Shown here: positions 1-8,937 of the stretch, in pieces
Numbering within the stretch: position 1 is the first letter of the stretch
Layout: each line of letters begins with the position of its first letter
Translations under genes and position numbers: made by a program
DNA from: Gammaproteobacteria bacterium
Lineage (GTDB): Bacteria; Pseudomonadota; Gammaproteobacteria; Steroidobacterales; Rariloculaceae
NCBI GenBank assembly: GCA_036381015.1
Contig: DASVDR010000005.1
Span: 1-64,000 of the forward strand
Direction of reading: 5' to 3'
DNA length: 64,000 bases
The notes under the pieces: generated by a model
Told to the model about the DNA's origin: nothing
The model's input: the letters and a program-made list of their open reading frames with translations, nothing else
The model's database searches: none

Positions 1-1
1 G

Positions 2-193
2 CAGAACATCAGCCTCGCGTCGCTCGTGATGCTGACGCTGCTCGGCAACGAGGAGTTTTTCGTCGTGCCGCTCGTCTATGCCGTCGTGATGAAGCTCACG
101 GCGCTCGGCTTCATGTACTTCGCGCGGCGCTGGCTCGCGGCAGACGAGGCACAGCAGGGCGCGCAGGCGCCGGCGGCGGAGCCGGTGCATTGA
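2..193 (+). CDS. C-terminal end of a membrane transporter, probably bile acid:sodium symporter family (partial)
   Basis: An open frame enters from the left edge and ends at a TGA after 63 residues. The visible part begins QNISLASLVMLTLL, continues through a hydrophobic segment containing PLVYAVVMK, and ends in a short charged Ala-rich tail. The QN(I/V)xLA helix followed by a P-x-x-Y helix resembles the last helices of bile acid:sodium symporter (SBF-like) proteins. That family moves organic anions or metalloids across the inner membrane with Na+. Too little is present to name a substrate, and another multi-pass carrier is possible. Confidence 0.4.
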   Translation, partial: QNISLASLVMLTLLGNEEFFVVPLVYAVVMKLTALGFMYFARRWLAADEAQQGAQAPAAEPVH

Positions 194-307
194 AACGGCT
201 GCGGCGGGCCGTCGGCCCGTCGTAGGCGCGTCGCTACTGGGACGGACTCCTTCGGAGCCCCTCTTCGCGCGCGGCTGGTCGCCGCTTCGGCCGCTCATCT
301 TTTTTGC

Positions 308-332
308 GAAAATCGTGTCAGACACCATTTTT
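308..332 (-). repeat. Palindromic repeat, copy 1 of the GGTGTCNGACACC family
   Basis: The core palindrome GTGTCAGACAC lies at 315-325, flanked by an A-run and a T-run. Read on the minus strand it matches the copy at 59703-59727 in order (A-run, TGGTGTCTGACAC, T-run, CG). It sits upstream of the flavoprotein gene that starts at 391. It could form an RNA hairpin or a cruciform. No transposase is visible nearby. Confidence 0.6.
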
Positions 333-390
333 GGGCACGATTCGGGCAAAATCGCGGTTCAAGAGGTTCAGCACGAGGAGGAGCCCTGGG

Positions 391-1557
391 ATGGTGAGCA
401 ACAGCGAGGCGGCGCAGCCGGATCTTCCCGAGCGCGCACGGCGCGTCGCGGAGATCGCGCGCGAGCATGCGGAGTTCGGCGACGAGCACGGTCAGCTCGC
501 GGAGCCCGTCGTGGAGGCGCTGCATCGCGAGGGACTCTACGGCATGTGGGTCCCGCGCTCGGTTCGCGGCGGACACGAGCTCGACGTGGTCTCTTCCCTC
601 CGCGTCATCGAGAATCTTTCGTACGGCGACCCGTCCGCGGGCTGGGTGCTGATGGCTTCGGCTCTCGCGATCGGCACGGGCGCCGCGTACCTCGGCGACG
701 AAGCCGTGGAGGAGCTTTTCAGCGGCGCCCGCTTGCCGGTCATCGCAGGCCAGGGCACGCGGCCGGGCAAAGCCGTGCCGCACGACGGCGGCTTTCTCCT
801 GAGCGGCTCGTGGAGCTTCGCATCCGGCATCAAGCACGGCACGCACATCCACACGCTCGGCATCATCGAAGGCACGGGGGAACCGCGGATCTTCGTGCTG
901 CCGGTGGAGCAGGCCACGCTGATCGACAATTGGGACGTGCTCGGGCTGCGCGCCACCGGCAGCATCGATTACACGATCGAGTCCGTGCACGTGCCGGAGG
1001 CCTATACGCACTTCGCGGTCACCGAGGAGCCGCGCCGCGGCGGCAGCCTCTACACGCTCGGCATCATCGGCTTCGCGGCGATTTGCCACTCCGGCTGGGC
1101 GTGCGGCATCGGCCGACGCATCCTCGACGAGCTCGGCGAGCTGGTTCGGCAGAAGGCCGCGAGACGCGGCACGCTCGCCGACAGCGCGAGCTTCCAGGAG
1201 CAATACGCGAACGCCGAAGCGGTCTACCGCTCCGCGCGGGCGCTCGTCTACGAGACGTGGAACGACGTGAAGGAGACGCTAGATCGCGGGGACAAGCTTT
1301 CCGTGAGGCAGCATACGCTGATCCGCCTCGCGCTCGCGCACTCCACGTGGTCGTCGCACCATGCGGCCATGTTCGCCTACAAGGCGGCCGGTACCGCGGC
1401 GCTGCGCTCCGGAACGCTCCAGCGGCTGTTCCGCGACATGCACGCCGGCACGCAGCACATCACGTCGTCCCCGCCGGTGTATGCGACGATCGGGCGAGAG
1501 CTCGCGGGGCTGGCCGAAGGCAAGAAGTGGCAGTTCCTGGATCTCGTCGACAGCTGA
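391..1557 (+). CDS. Acyl-CoA dehydrogenase-fold flavoprotein (HsaA-like flavin-dependent monooxygenase type)
   Basis: This 388-aa protein has the acyl-CoA dehydrogenase fold. An all-alpha N-terminal domain (HREGLYGMWVPRSVRGG) is followed by the beta domain (about residues 110-210, with WSFASGIKHGTH and LGLRATGSIDY) and a C-terminal helical domain (about 225-380). The C-terminal part resembles the type-2 domain of two-component flavin-dependent monooxygenases such as HsaA (oxygenation with FADH2 from a partner reductase) more than CoA-thioester dehydrogenases. The ATG at 391 is preferred because GAGGAG lies just upstream; an earlier in-frame codon at 304 lacks a site. No flavin reductase partner is next to it, so the substrate is unknown. 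Confidence 0.7.
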   Translation: MVSNSEAAQPDLPERARRVAEIAREHAEFGDEHGQLAEPVVEALHREGLYGMWVPRSVRGGHELDVVSSLRVIENLSYGDPSAGWVLMASALAIGTGAAYLGDEAVEELFSGARLPVIAGQGTRPGKAVPHDGGFLLSGSWSFASGIKHGTHIHTLGIIEGTGEPRIFVLPVEQATLIDNWDVLGLRATGSIDYTIESVHVPEAYTHFAVTEEPRRGGSLYTLGIIGFAAICHSGWACGIGRRILDELGELVRQKAARRGTLADSASFQEQYANAEAVYRSARALVYETWNDVKETLDRGDKLSVRQHTLIRLALAHSTWSSHHAAMFAYKAAGTAALRSGTLQRLFRDMHAGTQHITSSPPVYATIGRELAGLAEGKKWQFLDLVDS

Positions 1558-1701
1558 CGGGCGGCGCGCGAAAGGCGGCGGAGATTCGCTGAGCCGGGGT
1601 TGGCTCCCGGGATCGGCGCGTCGCTTTCGGCCATCGGATGGCGGCGCCGCGCGGACGCGCGCGGGAGCGGTCCCGCGCCGAGCAAAGAGGGGGGAACGCT
1701 G

Positions 1702-3984
1702 ATGGCATCGACGCTCGCCAGGGCTTTCGTGCTCTTTATTTGCGTCGCGGCGGCCGCGCTTCGGCCCGCGCTCGCGCAGCCCAAGGACGCCGGCCTCGAT
1801 GCCCGCCTCGATCGCCTGGAGGCCGAGATTCAAAGCGCGGAGAACCTGAGCGCTGTCAAGCGCCTGCAGCGCATCTACGGGTACTACGTCGACAAGGGCA
1901 TGTGGGCCGACGTGGCCGAGCTCTTCGCCGACGATGCCGTCGCGAACTATCCGGCCGGCGTCTTCATCGGCAAGGAAAGCATCAGGCGGCACCTCTTCAT
2001 GAACGTCGGCGGCGGCGAGATGGGCGAGGTCGGTCTCGGCTACGGACGCCTCTACGACCATCTGAACATCCAGCCCGTCGTGCACCTCGATCCGGGCGGC
2101 GAAACCGCTCATGGCCGCTGGCGGGCGCTCGCGATGTTCGGCCATTTCGGGGGCGGCGCGACGTGGGCCGAAGGCGTCTACAACATGACGTACGTGAAGG
2201 AGGACGGCGTGTGGAAGATCCGCACGCTCGACTACTACGCAGGCTTCGGTGCGCCGTACGAGACGGGCTGGGTCGTGCCGGAGCAGCCCCGCGAATCGCG
2301 CGCGCGGCGCAATCTGGCGCATCCGCCCGATCGCGAGCGCAACATGCCGTGCGAAGGGTTCCCCGAAGCGTGCATCGCGCCGTTCCACTACGAGAACTTG
2401 GGAACCGGCTCGAACGTTGTCGCGTGGACGACGGGCGCCGCCGCTGCCGAATCGGCGGTCCGCGCGAGCGTCGAAGCGCGCGCGGCCGACCTCGCGCGGC
2501 GAGCGCGGCGGCTCGCCGACGAGCAGGAGATCGAGAACCTCATCGAGATCTACGGCTACTACCGCGACCGCCGCAGCTGGGATCAAGTCGCGGACCTGTT
2601 CGCCGACGACGGCACGATCGAAATGGGGCTCCGCGGCGTCTACGTCGGTAAGGAGCGGATCCGCGCATTCCTCGATCTGCTCGGCCCCGCCGGTCTCGAG
2701 GACGGGGTCTTGAACGACCACGTCCAGCTCCAGCCCGTCGTCACCGTCGCCCCGGACGGCCGCACGGCGAAAGCGCGCAGCCGCGAGCTTGCGATGACCG
2801 GCGTCTACGAAGGCCGCGGGTGGTGGAGCGCGGGTGTCTACGAGAACACTTTCGTGAAGGAGGATGGCGTCTGGAAGATCCAGTCGCTGCACTTCTACCC
2901 GACGTTCATAACGGACTACGGCCTTGGCTGGGCGAAGGATGCGCAGCCGGCGCCCGGCGTCAGCGCGGAGCTTCCGCCCGATCGGCCGCCGACCGACGTC
3001 TATGCGATTTATCCGAACGCCCACATCCCGCCGTACCACTACTTGAATCCGGTCACGGGGGAGCCGCCGGTTTATCCGCCGGGCGCCGGCCGGCCGAGCG
3101 CCCCGATCGATGCCGTGTTCCCGCCGGTAGGAAGCCGGAGCGGCGCGGCCGCTGATGCCGCCGCGGGCGCGGCCGCCGATACCGCCGCGGCTTCGGCCGC
3201 CGATGCCGCGAGCGGCGAGGCCGCCGATGCCGCGGCCGACTCGGCGGCCGATGTTTCAGCCTTTAGGGACGCCGATGCTTCAGCCGTTACGGACGCCGAT
3301 GCCTCAGCCGTTGCGGGCGCGGATGCCGCGGGCGGCGCGGCCGACGTGCTCGCGCTCGTGAGCGAGGCCGAGCGTCTCGTCGCGCGCGTGAAGGACTATC
3401 ACGAGCTCGACAATCTCGAGAACGCGTACGGCTACTACCTCGACAAGAATCTGTGGAACGACCTCGCCGACCTCTTCGCGGAAGAAGGCTCGATGGAGCT
3501 CGCGCAACGCGGTGTCTATCGGGGCCGCGAACGCGTGCGCGGTTTTCTGTTCGCCGCCTTCGGCGCCGAGGGTCCCGTGGAAGGCCGGCTCGGCAATCAC
3601 ATCCAGATGCAGCACGTGATTCACGTCGCGCCCGACGGGCGCAGCGCGAAGATCAGGGCGCGGATGCTTCAACAGCTCAATTTCGGCGGCCGGCCTTCGC
3701 TCGGTGCCGCCGTCTACGAGAACGAGGCGGTGAAGGAAGACGGCGTCTGGAAGTTCAGCAAGGTGCATGCCTTCAACACGTGGACGGCGAGCTATGACGG
3801 CGGATGGGCGCACAGCCCCGGCCGGCGCCTGCCCGGCCCGAGCGAAAACTATCCGCCGGACGGCCCGCCGACGTTCGTGTTCGAGATGTTCCCGAACGTT
3901 TACGAGCTGCCGTTCCACTACGCGAATCCGGTCACCGGCAGGCCGCCCGCCCTCAGCACGAGCGACCTGGCCCCGGCGGAGTGA
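1702..3984 (+). CDS. Exported protein with three tandem SnoaL/NTF2-like domains
   Basis: This 760-aa protein starts at an ATG preceded by a G-rich ribosome binding site and has a clear signal peptide ending ALAQP. Three homologous SnoaL-like (nuclear transport factor 2 fold) domains begin near residues 35, 270 and 560. Each carries the pattern GYYxDxxxWxxxADLFA, then VYxGxExIRxFL, then VKEDGVWKI. Each domain ends in a Pro-rich segment of the type P(F/Y)HYxNPVTG. Domains 2 and 3 are joined by an Ala/Asp-rich linker (about residues 477-552). Single-domain homologues are small-ligand binding or enzymatic proteins of mostly unknown function, so a periplasmic catabolic role is only an inference. 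The triple fusion is unusual. Confidence 0.75.
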   Translation: MASTLARAFVLFICVAAAALRPALAQPKDAGLDARLDRLEAEIQSAENLSAVKRLQRIYGYYVDKGMWADVAELFADDAVANYPAGVFIGKESIRRHLFMNVGGGEMGEVGLGYGRLYDHLNIQPVVHLDPGGETAHGRWRALAMFGHFGGGATWAEGVYNMTYVKEDGVWKIRTLDYYAGFGAPYETGWVVPEQPRESRARRNLAHPPDRERNMPCEGFPEACIAPFHYENLGTGSNVVAWTTGAAAAESAVRASVEARAADLARRARRLADEQEIENLIEIYGYYRDRRSWDQVADLFADDGTIEMGLRGVYVGKERIRAFLDLLGPAGLEDGVLNDHVQLQPVVTVAPDGRTAKARSRELAMTGVYEGRGWWSAGVYENTFVKEDGVWKIQSLHFYPTFITDYGLGWAKDAQPAPGVSAELPPDRPPTDVYAIYPNAHIPPYHYLNPVTGEPPVYPPGAGRPSAPIDAVFPPVGSRSGAAADAAAGAAADTAAASAADAASGEAADAAADSAADVSAFRDADASAVTDADASAVAGADAAGGAADVLALVSEAERLVARVKDYHELDNLENAYGYYLDKNLWNDLADLFAEEGSMELAQRGVYRGRERVRGFLFAAFGAEGPVEGRLGNHIQMQHVIHVAPDGRSAKIRARMLQQLNFGGRPSLGAAVYENEAVKEDGVWKFSKVHAFNTWTASYDGGWAHSPGRRLPGPSENYPPDGPPTFVFEMFPNVYELPFHYANPVTGRPPALSTSDLAPAE
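3130..3357 (+). repeat. Low-complexity Ala/Asp linker with 24-bp tandem units
   Basis: The DNA coding for the linker between SnoaL-like domains 2 and 3 is built of degenerate GCGGCCGAT-type repeats. It includes two near-identical 24-bp units at 3268-3291 and 3292-3315, each encoding a variant of DADASAV. This looks like replication-slippage expansion inside the gene and may vary in length between strains. Confidence 0.75.
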
Positions 3985-4127
3985 GCGCTGCGGCGAGCGG
4001 CGCATCGAGGATCGGCTCCGCGGCCGGAGGAGCGGGCACGGGCCGCCCATAGCGGATCGCGGGGTCGCGGCCCGGCCCTTCGACTGCAACCCCCCGGCCG
4101 GGCGGGGCTTGCGCGCCGTTGCGATTT

Positions 4128-4152
4128 GCAAATAATAAGCGTTCGCATTTGC
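4128..4152. promoter_or_regulatory. Candidate Fur box upstream of the TonB-dependent receptor
   Basis: The site read on the minus strand is close to the AAATGAGAATGATTATTATT type of proteobacterial Fur operator, with three mismatches over about 23 positions by eye. It lies about 20 bp before the receptor start codon, where Fur binding would block expression. The neighbouring genes (TonB receptor and PepSY protein) fit iron control, and a fur gene is present at 30280. Confidence 0.5.
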
Positions 4153-4171
4153 ATGCCAACGGAGGGCTCGA

Positions 4172-6295
4172 ATGGGGCAGGGAAGCCGTCACCTCGCGAT
4201 CGCGCTCGGAGTCGTGCTGGCCGCCGGCGCGGCCGAACGTGTCGCCCAGGCACAGGAGGGCTCGCGAGGGCTCGAGGAAGTCGTCGTAAAGGCCGCGCGA
4301 TCCACGGAGCCCGCCGCCGCGTTGCCTAACCGCGTGACGCTGATCGATCGGGAGGATCTCGCCGAGCAGCTTGCGATCTCCACGAGCACGCTCGACGCGG
4401 TCGGCACCAGGGTGCCGAGCTTCTCGCCGACTCGCCAGAAGCTTTCCGGCTTCGGCGAAAGCATGCGCGGGCGCGAGCCGCTGTACATGATCGACGGCGT
4501 GCCGCAATCGAATCCGCTCCGCAACGGCTCGCGCGACGGCTTCACGCTCGACCCCGCCGTCATCGAGCGCGTCGAGGTGCTCTACGGCGCGAACGCGATC
4601 CAGGGCATCGGGGCGACGGGCGGCATCGTGAACTACATCACCCGCAGCGCCGCGAGCGGCGAAGGCACCCGGTACGAGGTCGGGGCCACGGTCGCCGGCT
4701 CCGGCGAGAGCGACGGCAACGGTTTCAGGACGAGCATCACGACGATCCGGCAATGGGACGACGTCGATCTCGTGGCGAGCATCGCCGCGGAGCGGCGCGG
4801 CGCGTTCTACGACGCCGCCGGCCGCCGAATCGGCGTCGACAATGTTCAGGGCGACATTCAGGACTCCGAGTCGTTGAACCTGTTCGCGAAGCTCGGATGG
4901 CAGCTCGGCGACCGCACGCGCGCCGAGCTGATGCTGAACGACTTCGAGCTCGACGGCGACGGCGACTACGTACCGTTGCCGGGCGACCGCTCGCTCGGCA
5001 TCCCGACCTCGTCGGAGCGGGGCTCGTTCGAGGGCGACCCTCCCGTGAACGACGTGCAAACCGCGTCCTTCAGCGTGAGCCACGAGCTCGCGGCGGGAAG
5101 CGTCGACGCGCAGCTGTACTTCCAGGATTTCACTGCAGTCTTCGGCGGCGGCCGGTTCGCGATCTTTCAGGACCCGGAGCTCGATCCGAGCGGCCAGCTC
5201 TTCGACCAGTCCGCGAACAATTCCGAGAAGCGCGGGGTGAAGGTCGCGTACACCGGCGAGGATCTTCTCGCACCCGGCTTCGGGGTGACTGCCGGCCTCG
5301 ATTACCTCGAGGACAAGACATTTCAAGAGCTGATCCATACCGGCCGCTTGTGGGTGCCGGAAACGCAGTTCCGATCGCTCGCGCCGTTCGTGCAGGCGCG
5401 GCAGGCGCTTGCCGGCGACCGGCTTCACCTGTCCGCGGGCGTTCGCCGGGAAATGATGGCGCTCGAGGCCGACACTTTCGTGACGCTCGCGGGAGCCGGC
5501 GGGCAGACCGTGCAGGGCGGCTCGCCCGAGTTCGACGAGAACCTCGTGAATGTCGGAGTGAGCTTCGACGCGACGGACGCCGTGACGGTCTACGCGTCGT
5601 TCGCCGAGGGCTTCACGGTGCCGGACGTCGGCCGCGTGCTCCGCGCCGTCGCGACCCCGGGAGCAGACGTCGACACGCTGCTGAATCTCGAGCCGATCGT
5701 CGCCGATAACGTCGAGGCGGGGCTCAAGTGGAGCACCGCACGCTGGTCCGGCGACATCGCCTACTTTCAGTCGGAGTCGGACTTCGGGCAGCGCTTGCAA
5801 GCGGACGTGGACGGCATCTTCTCGGTGATGCGCGAGCGCACCGAGATCGACGGTGTCGAGCTCGCGGTCGCGTTCGCCGTGTCCGACGCGCTCGGCATCG
5901 GCTTCAACTACGCGCGGATCGACGGCGTCTACGACGCGGACGGCGACGGCTCGGTCGACACGGACCTCTCCGGCGTCAACGTGAGCCCCGACAGGCTGAA
6001 TGCCTACGCCGAATGGAGCCCGCACGATCGACTGAATCTGCGCGTGCAGTCGAGCACGTTCTTGGATCGCCGCTTCGACGATGCCGGCACGGAGACGGAC
6101 TTCGACGGCTATTCCGTCGTCGACGCCGTCGTCGGATGGGAGCTCGAGGGCCGCGGGCGCCTCGACTTCGCAGTGCAGAACCTCCTCGACGAGCAGTTCG
6201 TCACGTACTACTCGCAGTCCGCGACGTTCGGCCTGGACGATTACTTCGCGGGACGCGGCCGGACGATGACGGTGCGCTGGACCGGGTCGTTCTGA
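4172..6295 (+). CDS. TonB-dependent outer-membrane receptor (siderophore or iron-complex type)
   Basis: This 707-aa protein starts at an ATG with GGAGGG just upstream. It has a signal peptide (cleavage near AQAQ), a TonB-box-like EEVVVKA, a plug domain (about residues 45-160, with MIDGVPQS, IERVEVLYGANAIQG and GGIVNYITR) and a 22-strand-type beta barrel. It ends in the aromatic C-terminal residue (F) typical of outer-membrane proteins. Such receptors import ferric complexes using TonB-ExbBD energy. The upstream Fur-like site and the downstream PepSY gene, 7 bp away, point to iron uptake rather than carbohydrate or vitamin import. The exact ligand cannot be read from the sequence. Confidence 0.85.
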   Translation: MGQGSRHLAIALGVVLAAGAAERVAQAQEGSRGLEEVVVKAARSTEPAAALPNRVTLIDREDLAEQLAISTSTLDAVGTRVPSFSPTRQKLSGFGESMRGREPLYMIDGVPQSNPLRNGSRDGFTLDPAVIERVEVLYGANAIQGIGATGGIVNYITRSAASGEGTRYEVGATVAGSGESDGNGFRTSITTIRQWDDVDLVASIAAERRGAFYDAAGRRIGVDNVQGDIQDSESLNLFAKLGWQLGDRTRAELMLNDFELDGDGDYVPLPGDRSLGIPTSSERGSFEGDPPVNDVQTASFSVSHELAAGSVDAQLYFQDFTAVFGGGRFAIFQDPELDPSGQLFDQSANNSEKRGVKVAYTGEDLLAPGFGVTAGLDYLEDKTFQELIHTGRLWVPETQFRSLAPFVQARQALAGDRLHLSAGVRREMMALEADTFVTLAGAGGQTVQGGSPEFDENLVNVGVSFDATDAVTVYASFAEGFTVPDVGRVLRAVATPGADVDTLLNLEPIVADNVEAGLKWSTARWSGDIAYFQSESDFGQRLQADVDGIFSVMRERTEIDGVELAVAFAVSDALGIGFNYARIDGVYDADGDGSVDTDLSGVNVSPDRLNAYAEWSPHDRLNLRVQSSTFLDRRFDDAGTETDFDGYSVVDAVVGWELEGRGRLDFAVQNLLDEQFVTYYSQSATFGLDDYFAGRGRTMTVRWTGSF

Positions 6296-6302
6296 CGGCT
6301 GA

Positions 6303-7466
6303 ATGCAGGTCCGGCACCGACCGCACGTAACGCATGTTCGGCACCGAATGCGCGTAATCCAGGTCCGGCACTGGGCGGCTGTGCACGCGTGGGCCGGGCT
6401 TGCGGCGAGCCTCGTGCTGGCCGTGATCGGCGCGAGCGGTGCGCTGCTCGTGTTCAAGGACGACTGGATCCGCCTCACGGTGCCCGGCGCGCGGGATACG
6501 GTAGCCCTCGACGACCCGGCGCTCGCGCGCGTGGCGGAGGCCGCGGAGGAGGCGTTCGGCGCCGACCGGATCGAAGCCGTGAAGTTCGCGACGCCCGACC
6601 TCGGCGTGCATCGTATTTACCTCGCCGATGGCGGGGGCGCGTACCTCGACGGCACCGGAGCCGTCGTCGATCGCTGGCCGAAGAACGGCAGGCTCGAGGA
6701 CTGGCTCCTCGATCTGCACTTCAAGCTGCTTGCGGGACCGGCCGGCGAAGCAGCCGCCGGCTGGCTCGGGCTCGTCGGGACCGCGCTCGCGCTTTCCGGC
6801 GTCGTGATCTGGTGGCCCGCGCGCCGGAGCTATCGCCGCCGCTTCGTGCCGCGCTCGGGCGATCGGCGCGAGCTGCTCGGCACGCATCGCGACACGGGCG
6901 TCTGGGCAGCCGTGCCGCTCGTGATCTTGTGCATGAGCGGCTCGATGATGATTTTCGATGCGCCGACGGTCGCCGTGCTCGAGCGCCTCTTCGGCGCCAC
7001 GGCGGAGCCGCCTTTGCCGGCACCGGCGAGCACCGCCGATGCCGATGCCGGAGAGCCGCGCGTCGACTGGCGCGACCTCTTCGACGAAGGCCGCCGCCTC
7101 TTCCCCGAAGGCGTCGCGCGCATCGCCAGCTGGCCCGCGCCCGGTGGATTCGCCGTCGTGCGCTACCGGCAGCCCGCCGAGTGGCATCCCAACGGGCGCT
7201 CGACGTTGACCTACGACCCGGCGGCGCGGCGCGTCGTGCAGCACGCGGACGCCACGCGCTTCGGGCTCGGCCTCCGGATCAACCACGCCCTCTACCCGAT
7301 CCACTCCGCGCGCATCGGCGGCCCGCTCTACGCCGCTTTCGTCGCCGTCGCCGGCATGATGCTCGCGTGGCTCGGCCTGCTCGGCGCGTGCTCTTTCCTG
7401 AGGAGATCGCGCCGCGCGGCGCTCCCGCGCGCCGCCGGCCCGGTCACGGACCGGCAGCGCCCGTAG
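6303..7466 (+). CDS. PepSY-associated TM-helix protein (iron uptake / ferric reductase-like)
   Basis: This 387-aa inner-membrane protein has four main hydrophobic helices, near residues 28-48, 150-172, 200-220 and 340-365. It shows the family patterns HAWAGL after the N-terminus and GALLVFKDDW after helix 1. PepSY-associated TM proteins commonly accompany TonB siderophore receptors and are thought to reduce or release iron in the periplasm. The gene follows the receptor by 7 bp and is probably co-transcribed under the same Fur site. The N-terminus is odd: the first about 30 residues come from a 27-bp tandem repeat. An alternative ATG at 6348 would omit most of it. Confidence 0.75.
   Translation: MQVRHRPHVTHVRHRMRVIQVRHWAAVHAWAGLAASLVLAVIGASGALLVFKDDWIRLTVPGARDTVALDDPALARVAEAAEEAFGADRIEAVKFATPDLGVHRIYLADGGGAYLDGTGAVVDRWPKNGRLEDWLLDLHFKLLAGPAGEAAAGWLGLVGTALALSGVVIWWPARRSYRRRFVPRSGDRRELLGTHRDTGVWAAVPLVILCMSGSMMIFDAPTVAVLERLFGATAEPPLPAPASTADADAGEPRVDWRDLFDEGRRLFPEGVARIASWPAPGGFAVVRYRQPAEWHPNGRSTLTYDPAARRVVQHADATRFGLGLRINHALYPIHSARIGGPLYAAFVAVAGMMLAWLGLLGACSFLRRSRRAALPRAAGPVTDRQRP
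6309..6389 (+). repeat. 27-bp tandem repeat (three units) at the start of the PepSY gene
   Basis: GT(C/T)CGGCAC starts at 6309, 6336 and 6363, exactly 27 bp apart, giving three nine-codon units that begin VRHRP, VRHRM and VRHW. Because 27 is a multiple of three, copy-number change would keep the frame. The repeat spans the possible start codons and so could move the translation start. Confidence 0.7.
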
Positions 7467-7518
7467 CGGCCCCGTTGCTCGCGAGCAGCGCGCGCGACAC
7501 CGGTCGGCGCGGCGCAGC

Positions 7519-8937
7519 TCAGAAGCCTATGTTGTCGCCCCAATCGGTTTGAACCGTGCCGCCGAGATCGAACGGCACCGTCGCGGCCACTTGGTTGTCG
7601 CCGAAGAAGTTGCCGTCCTGCTGGAACTCGATCCCGGCGGTCCAGGACGCGCCTTCGCCGTCGGGCGCCGCGAGGTTGCCGCGCAAGATATTACGTGTCC
7701 CTTGGACCGTGATCGCGTTTCCCGCCTGAACCCCCGCCATCGGCACGAGCACGTTGTCGGCCACGATATTGGCGTCGCCGTGTATCAACAGGGCCGAGAA
7801 TCCGGACGTGATCACCGTGTTGCTCGTCAACAGGTTGCCGTTACCCTGGATCGAGATGATTCCACCCGAGTCGCTCGTCATGAAGTTGCCCATCATCCGC
7901 ACGCTTTCGCCGAGCTCCACGCAATCCGATAAGCAGTCGAGAGTATTTTGCTTGACGACGGAGCCCGGCCCGGCGACCAATAGCTGAGAGGCCGAAGTCG
8001 TAATCCGGGCCACCGTGGCATTGGGGCCACCGAGCTCGATGCCGCCGCGGCCGCCGCCGGCGACATGCAGATCCTCGATCGTCGTGGCTCTCCCGCCGCC
8101 GGCGATGATGATGCCTTCGCTCACGGCTGAGAGGCTGCCGTTCCGCACCGTAACCGCATTGCCTTCGATACGGATGCCGAAGCCCTCGAACCCTTGTGAG
8201 ACCCTGAACCCGCGCAGGTCGAGCAGCACGCCATCGGCGACGATCTCGATCAAGGTGCTGCCGATCGGCACTTCCATCCCGAAGCTCCAGTCCCTGTCGA
8301 GCACGTAAATTCCCGGCTCGTCGATGACGGCCGGAATAGCCGAGAGATCGAGCACGTGCGTGACCCTATTCCGAGGAGGGCGCGGGCCGCTGTCGGCCAC
8401 CGTCACATCGAGCGTGGGATGAGCGCCTCCCGAGCTCTCCTTCGTGTCGAAGACGGCCCGGATCGGCTCTGAGGTCGTCAGCAGGAATCCGGCGGCAGGC
8501 AGAGCGCCGTCCGCCCACTTCTGCACGGTCTCGGTGACGTCGATGCTCACTGTGCTGCCGACGTCCTCCAATGCGAACGTCACGCTGCCGACCGCAGTGC
8601 TCTCGACCGGCGGTGTCGTCGAGAAGCTCACGGAACTCTCGCTCCACGAGGAATTCACTGCATGAACGAGCACCGTTCCGCGCGCGAGAGCATCGGCGAG
8701 AAATAGACGCAACGTGGCTTGCGAAACGTCCGCGCCGGCGATGGTTGCGGCGTCGAACTGCACCAGGCCCTCCTTCGGGCCATAGTTGTGCACGACGATG
8801 CGCGTGTCCGCACCGTAATTGCGGCTGGGCTGCAAGGCGTTCACGTAGGCGTCGCCCGTCAGCGGCAACGCAACGTCCTGTGCCGGCGACGACACGGCAC
8901 AAAGACAGAGGGCGTATGCGAACCATTGGGTTCTCAT
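7519..8937 (-). CDS. Secreted DNRLRE-domain protein with C-terminal right-handed beta-helix
   Basis: This 472-aa protein has a signal peptide ending near SSPAQD. An N-terminal domain of about 165 residues resembles the DNRLRE module (NYGADTRIVVHNY, LRLFLADA, W(S/A)-rich beta strands, TVQKWADG, GFLLTT). The second half (from about residue 215) is a repetitive beta-helix with many N-x-(L/I/V)-x-x-N turns, such as GNGNLLTSNTV and GDANIVADNV. It resembles Carb-bd/pectin-lyase-like folds of secreted or surface proteins. No catalytic residues can be assigned, so adhesion, polysaccharide binding and lyase activity are all possible. It is transcribed opposite to its neighbours. Confidence 0.7.
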   Translation of the reverse strand: MRTQWFAYALCLCAVSSPAQDVALPLTGDAYVNALQPSRNYGADTRIVVHNYGPKEGLVQFDAATIAGADVSQATLRLFLADALARGTVLVHAVNSSWSESSVSFSTTPPVESTAVGSVTFALEDVGSTVSIDVTETVQKWADGALPAAGFLLTTSEPIRAVFDTKESSGGAHPTLDVTVADSGPRPPRNRVTHVLDLSAIPAVIDEPGIYVLDRDWSFGMEVPIGSTLIEIVADGVLLDLRGFRVSQGFEGFGIRIEGNAVTVRNGSLSAVSEGIIIAGGGRATTIEDLHVAGGGRGGIELGGPNATVARITTSASQLLVAGPGSVVKQNTLDCLSDCVELGESVRMMGNFMTSDSGGIISIQGNGNLLTSNTVITSGFSALLIHGDANIVADNVLVPMAGVQAGNAITVQGTRNILRGNLAAPDGEGASWTAGIEFQQDGNFFGDNQVAATVPFDLGGTVQTDWGDNIGF

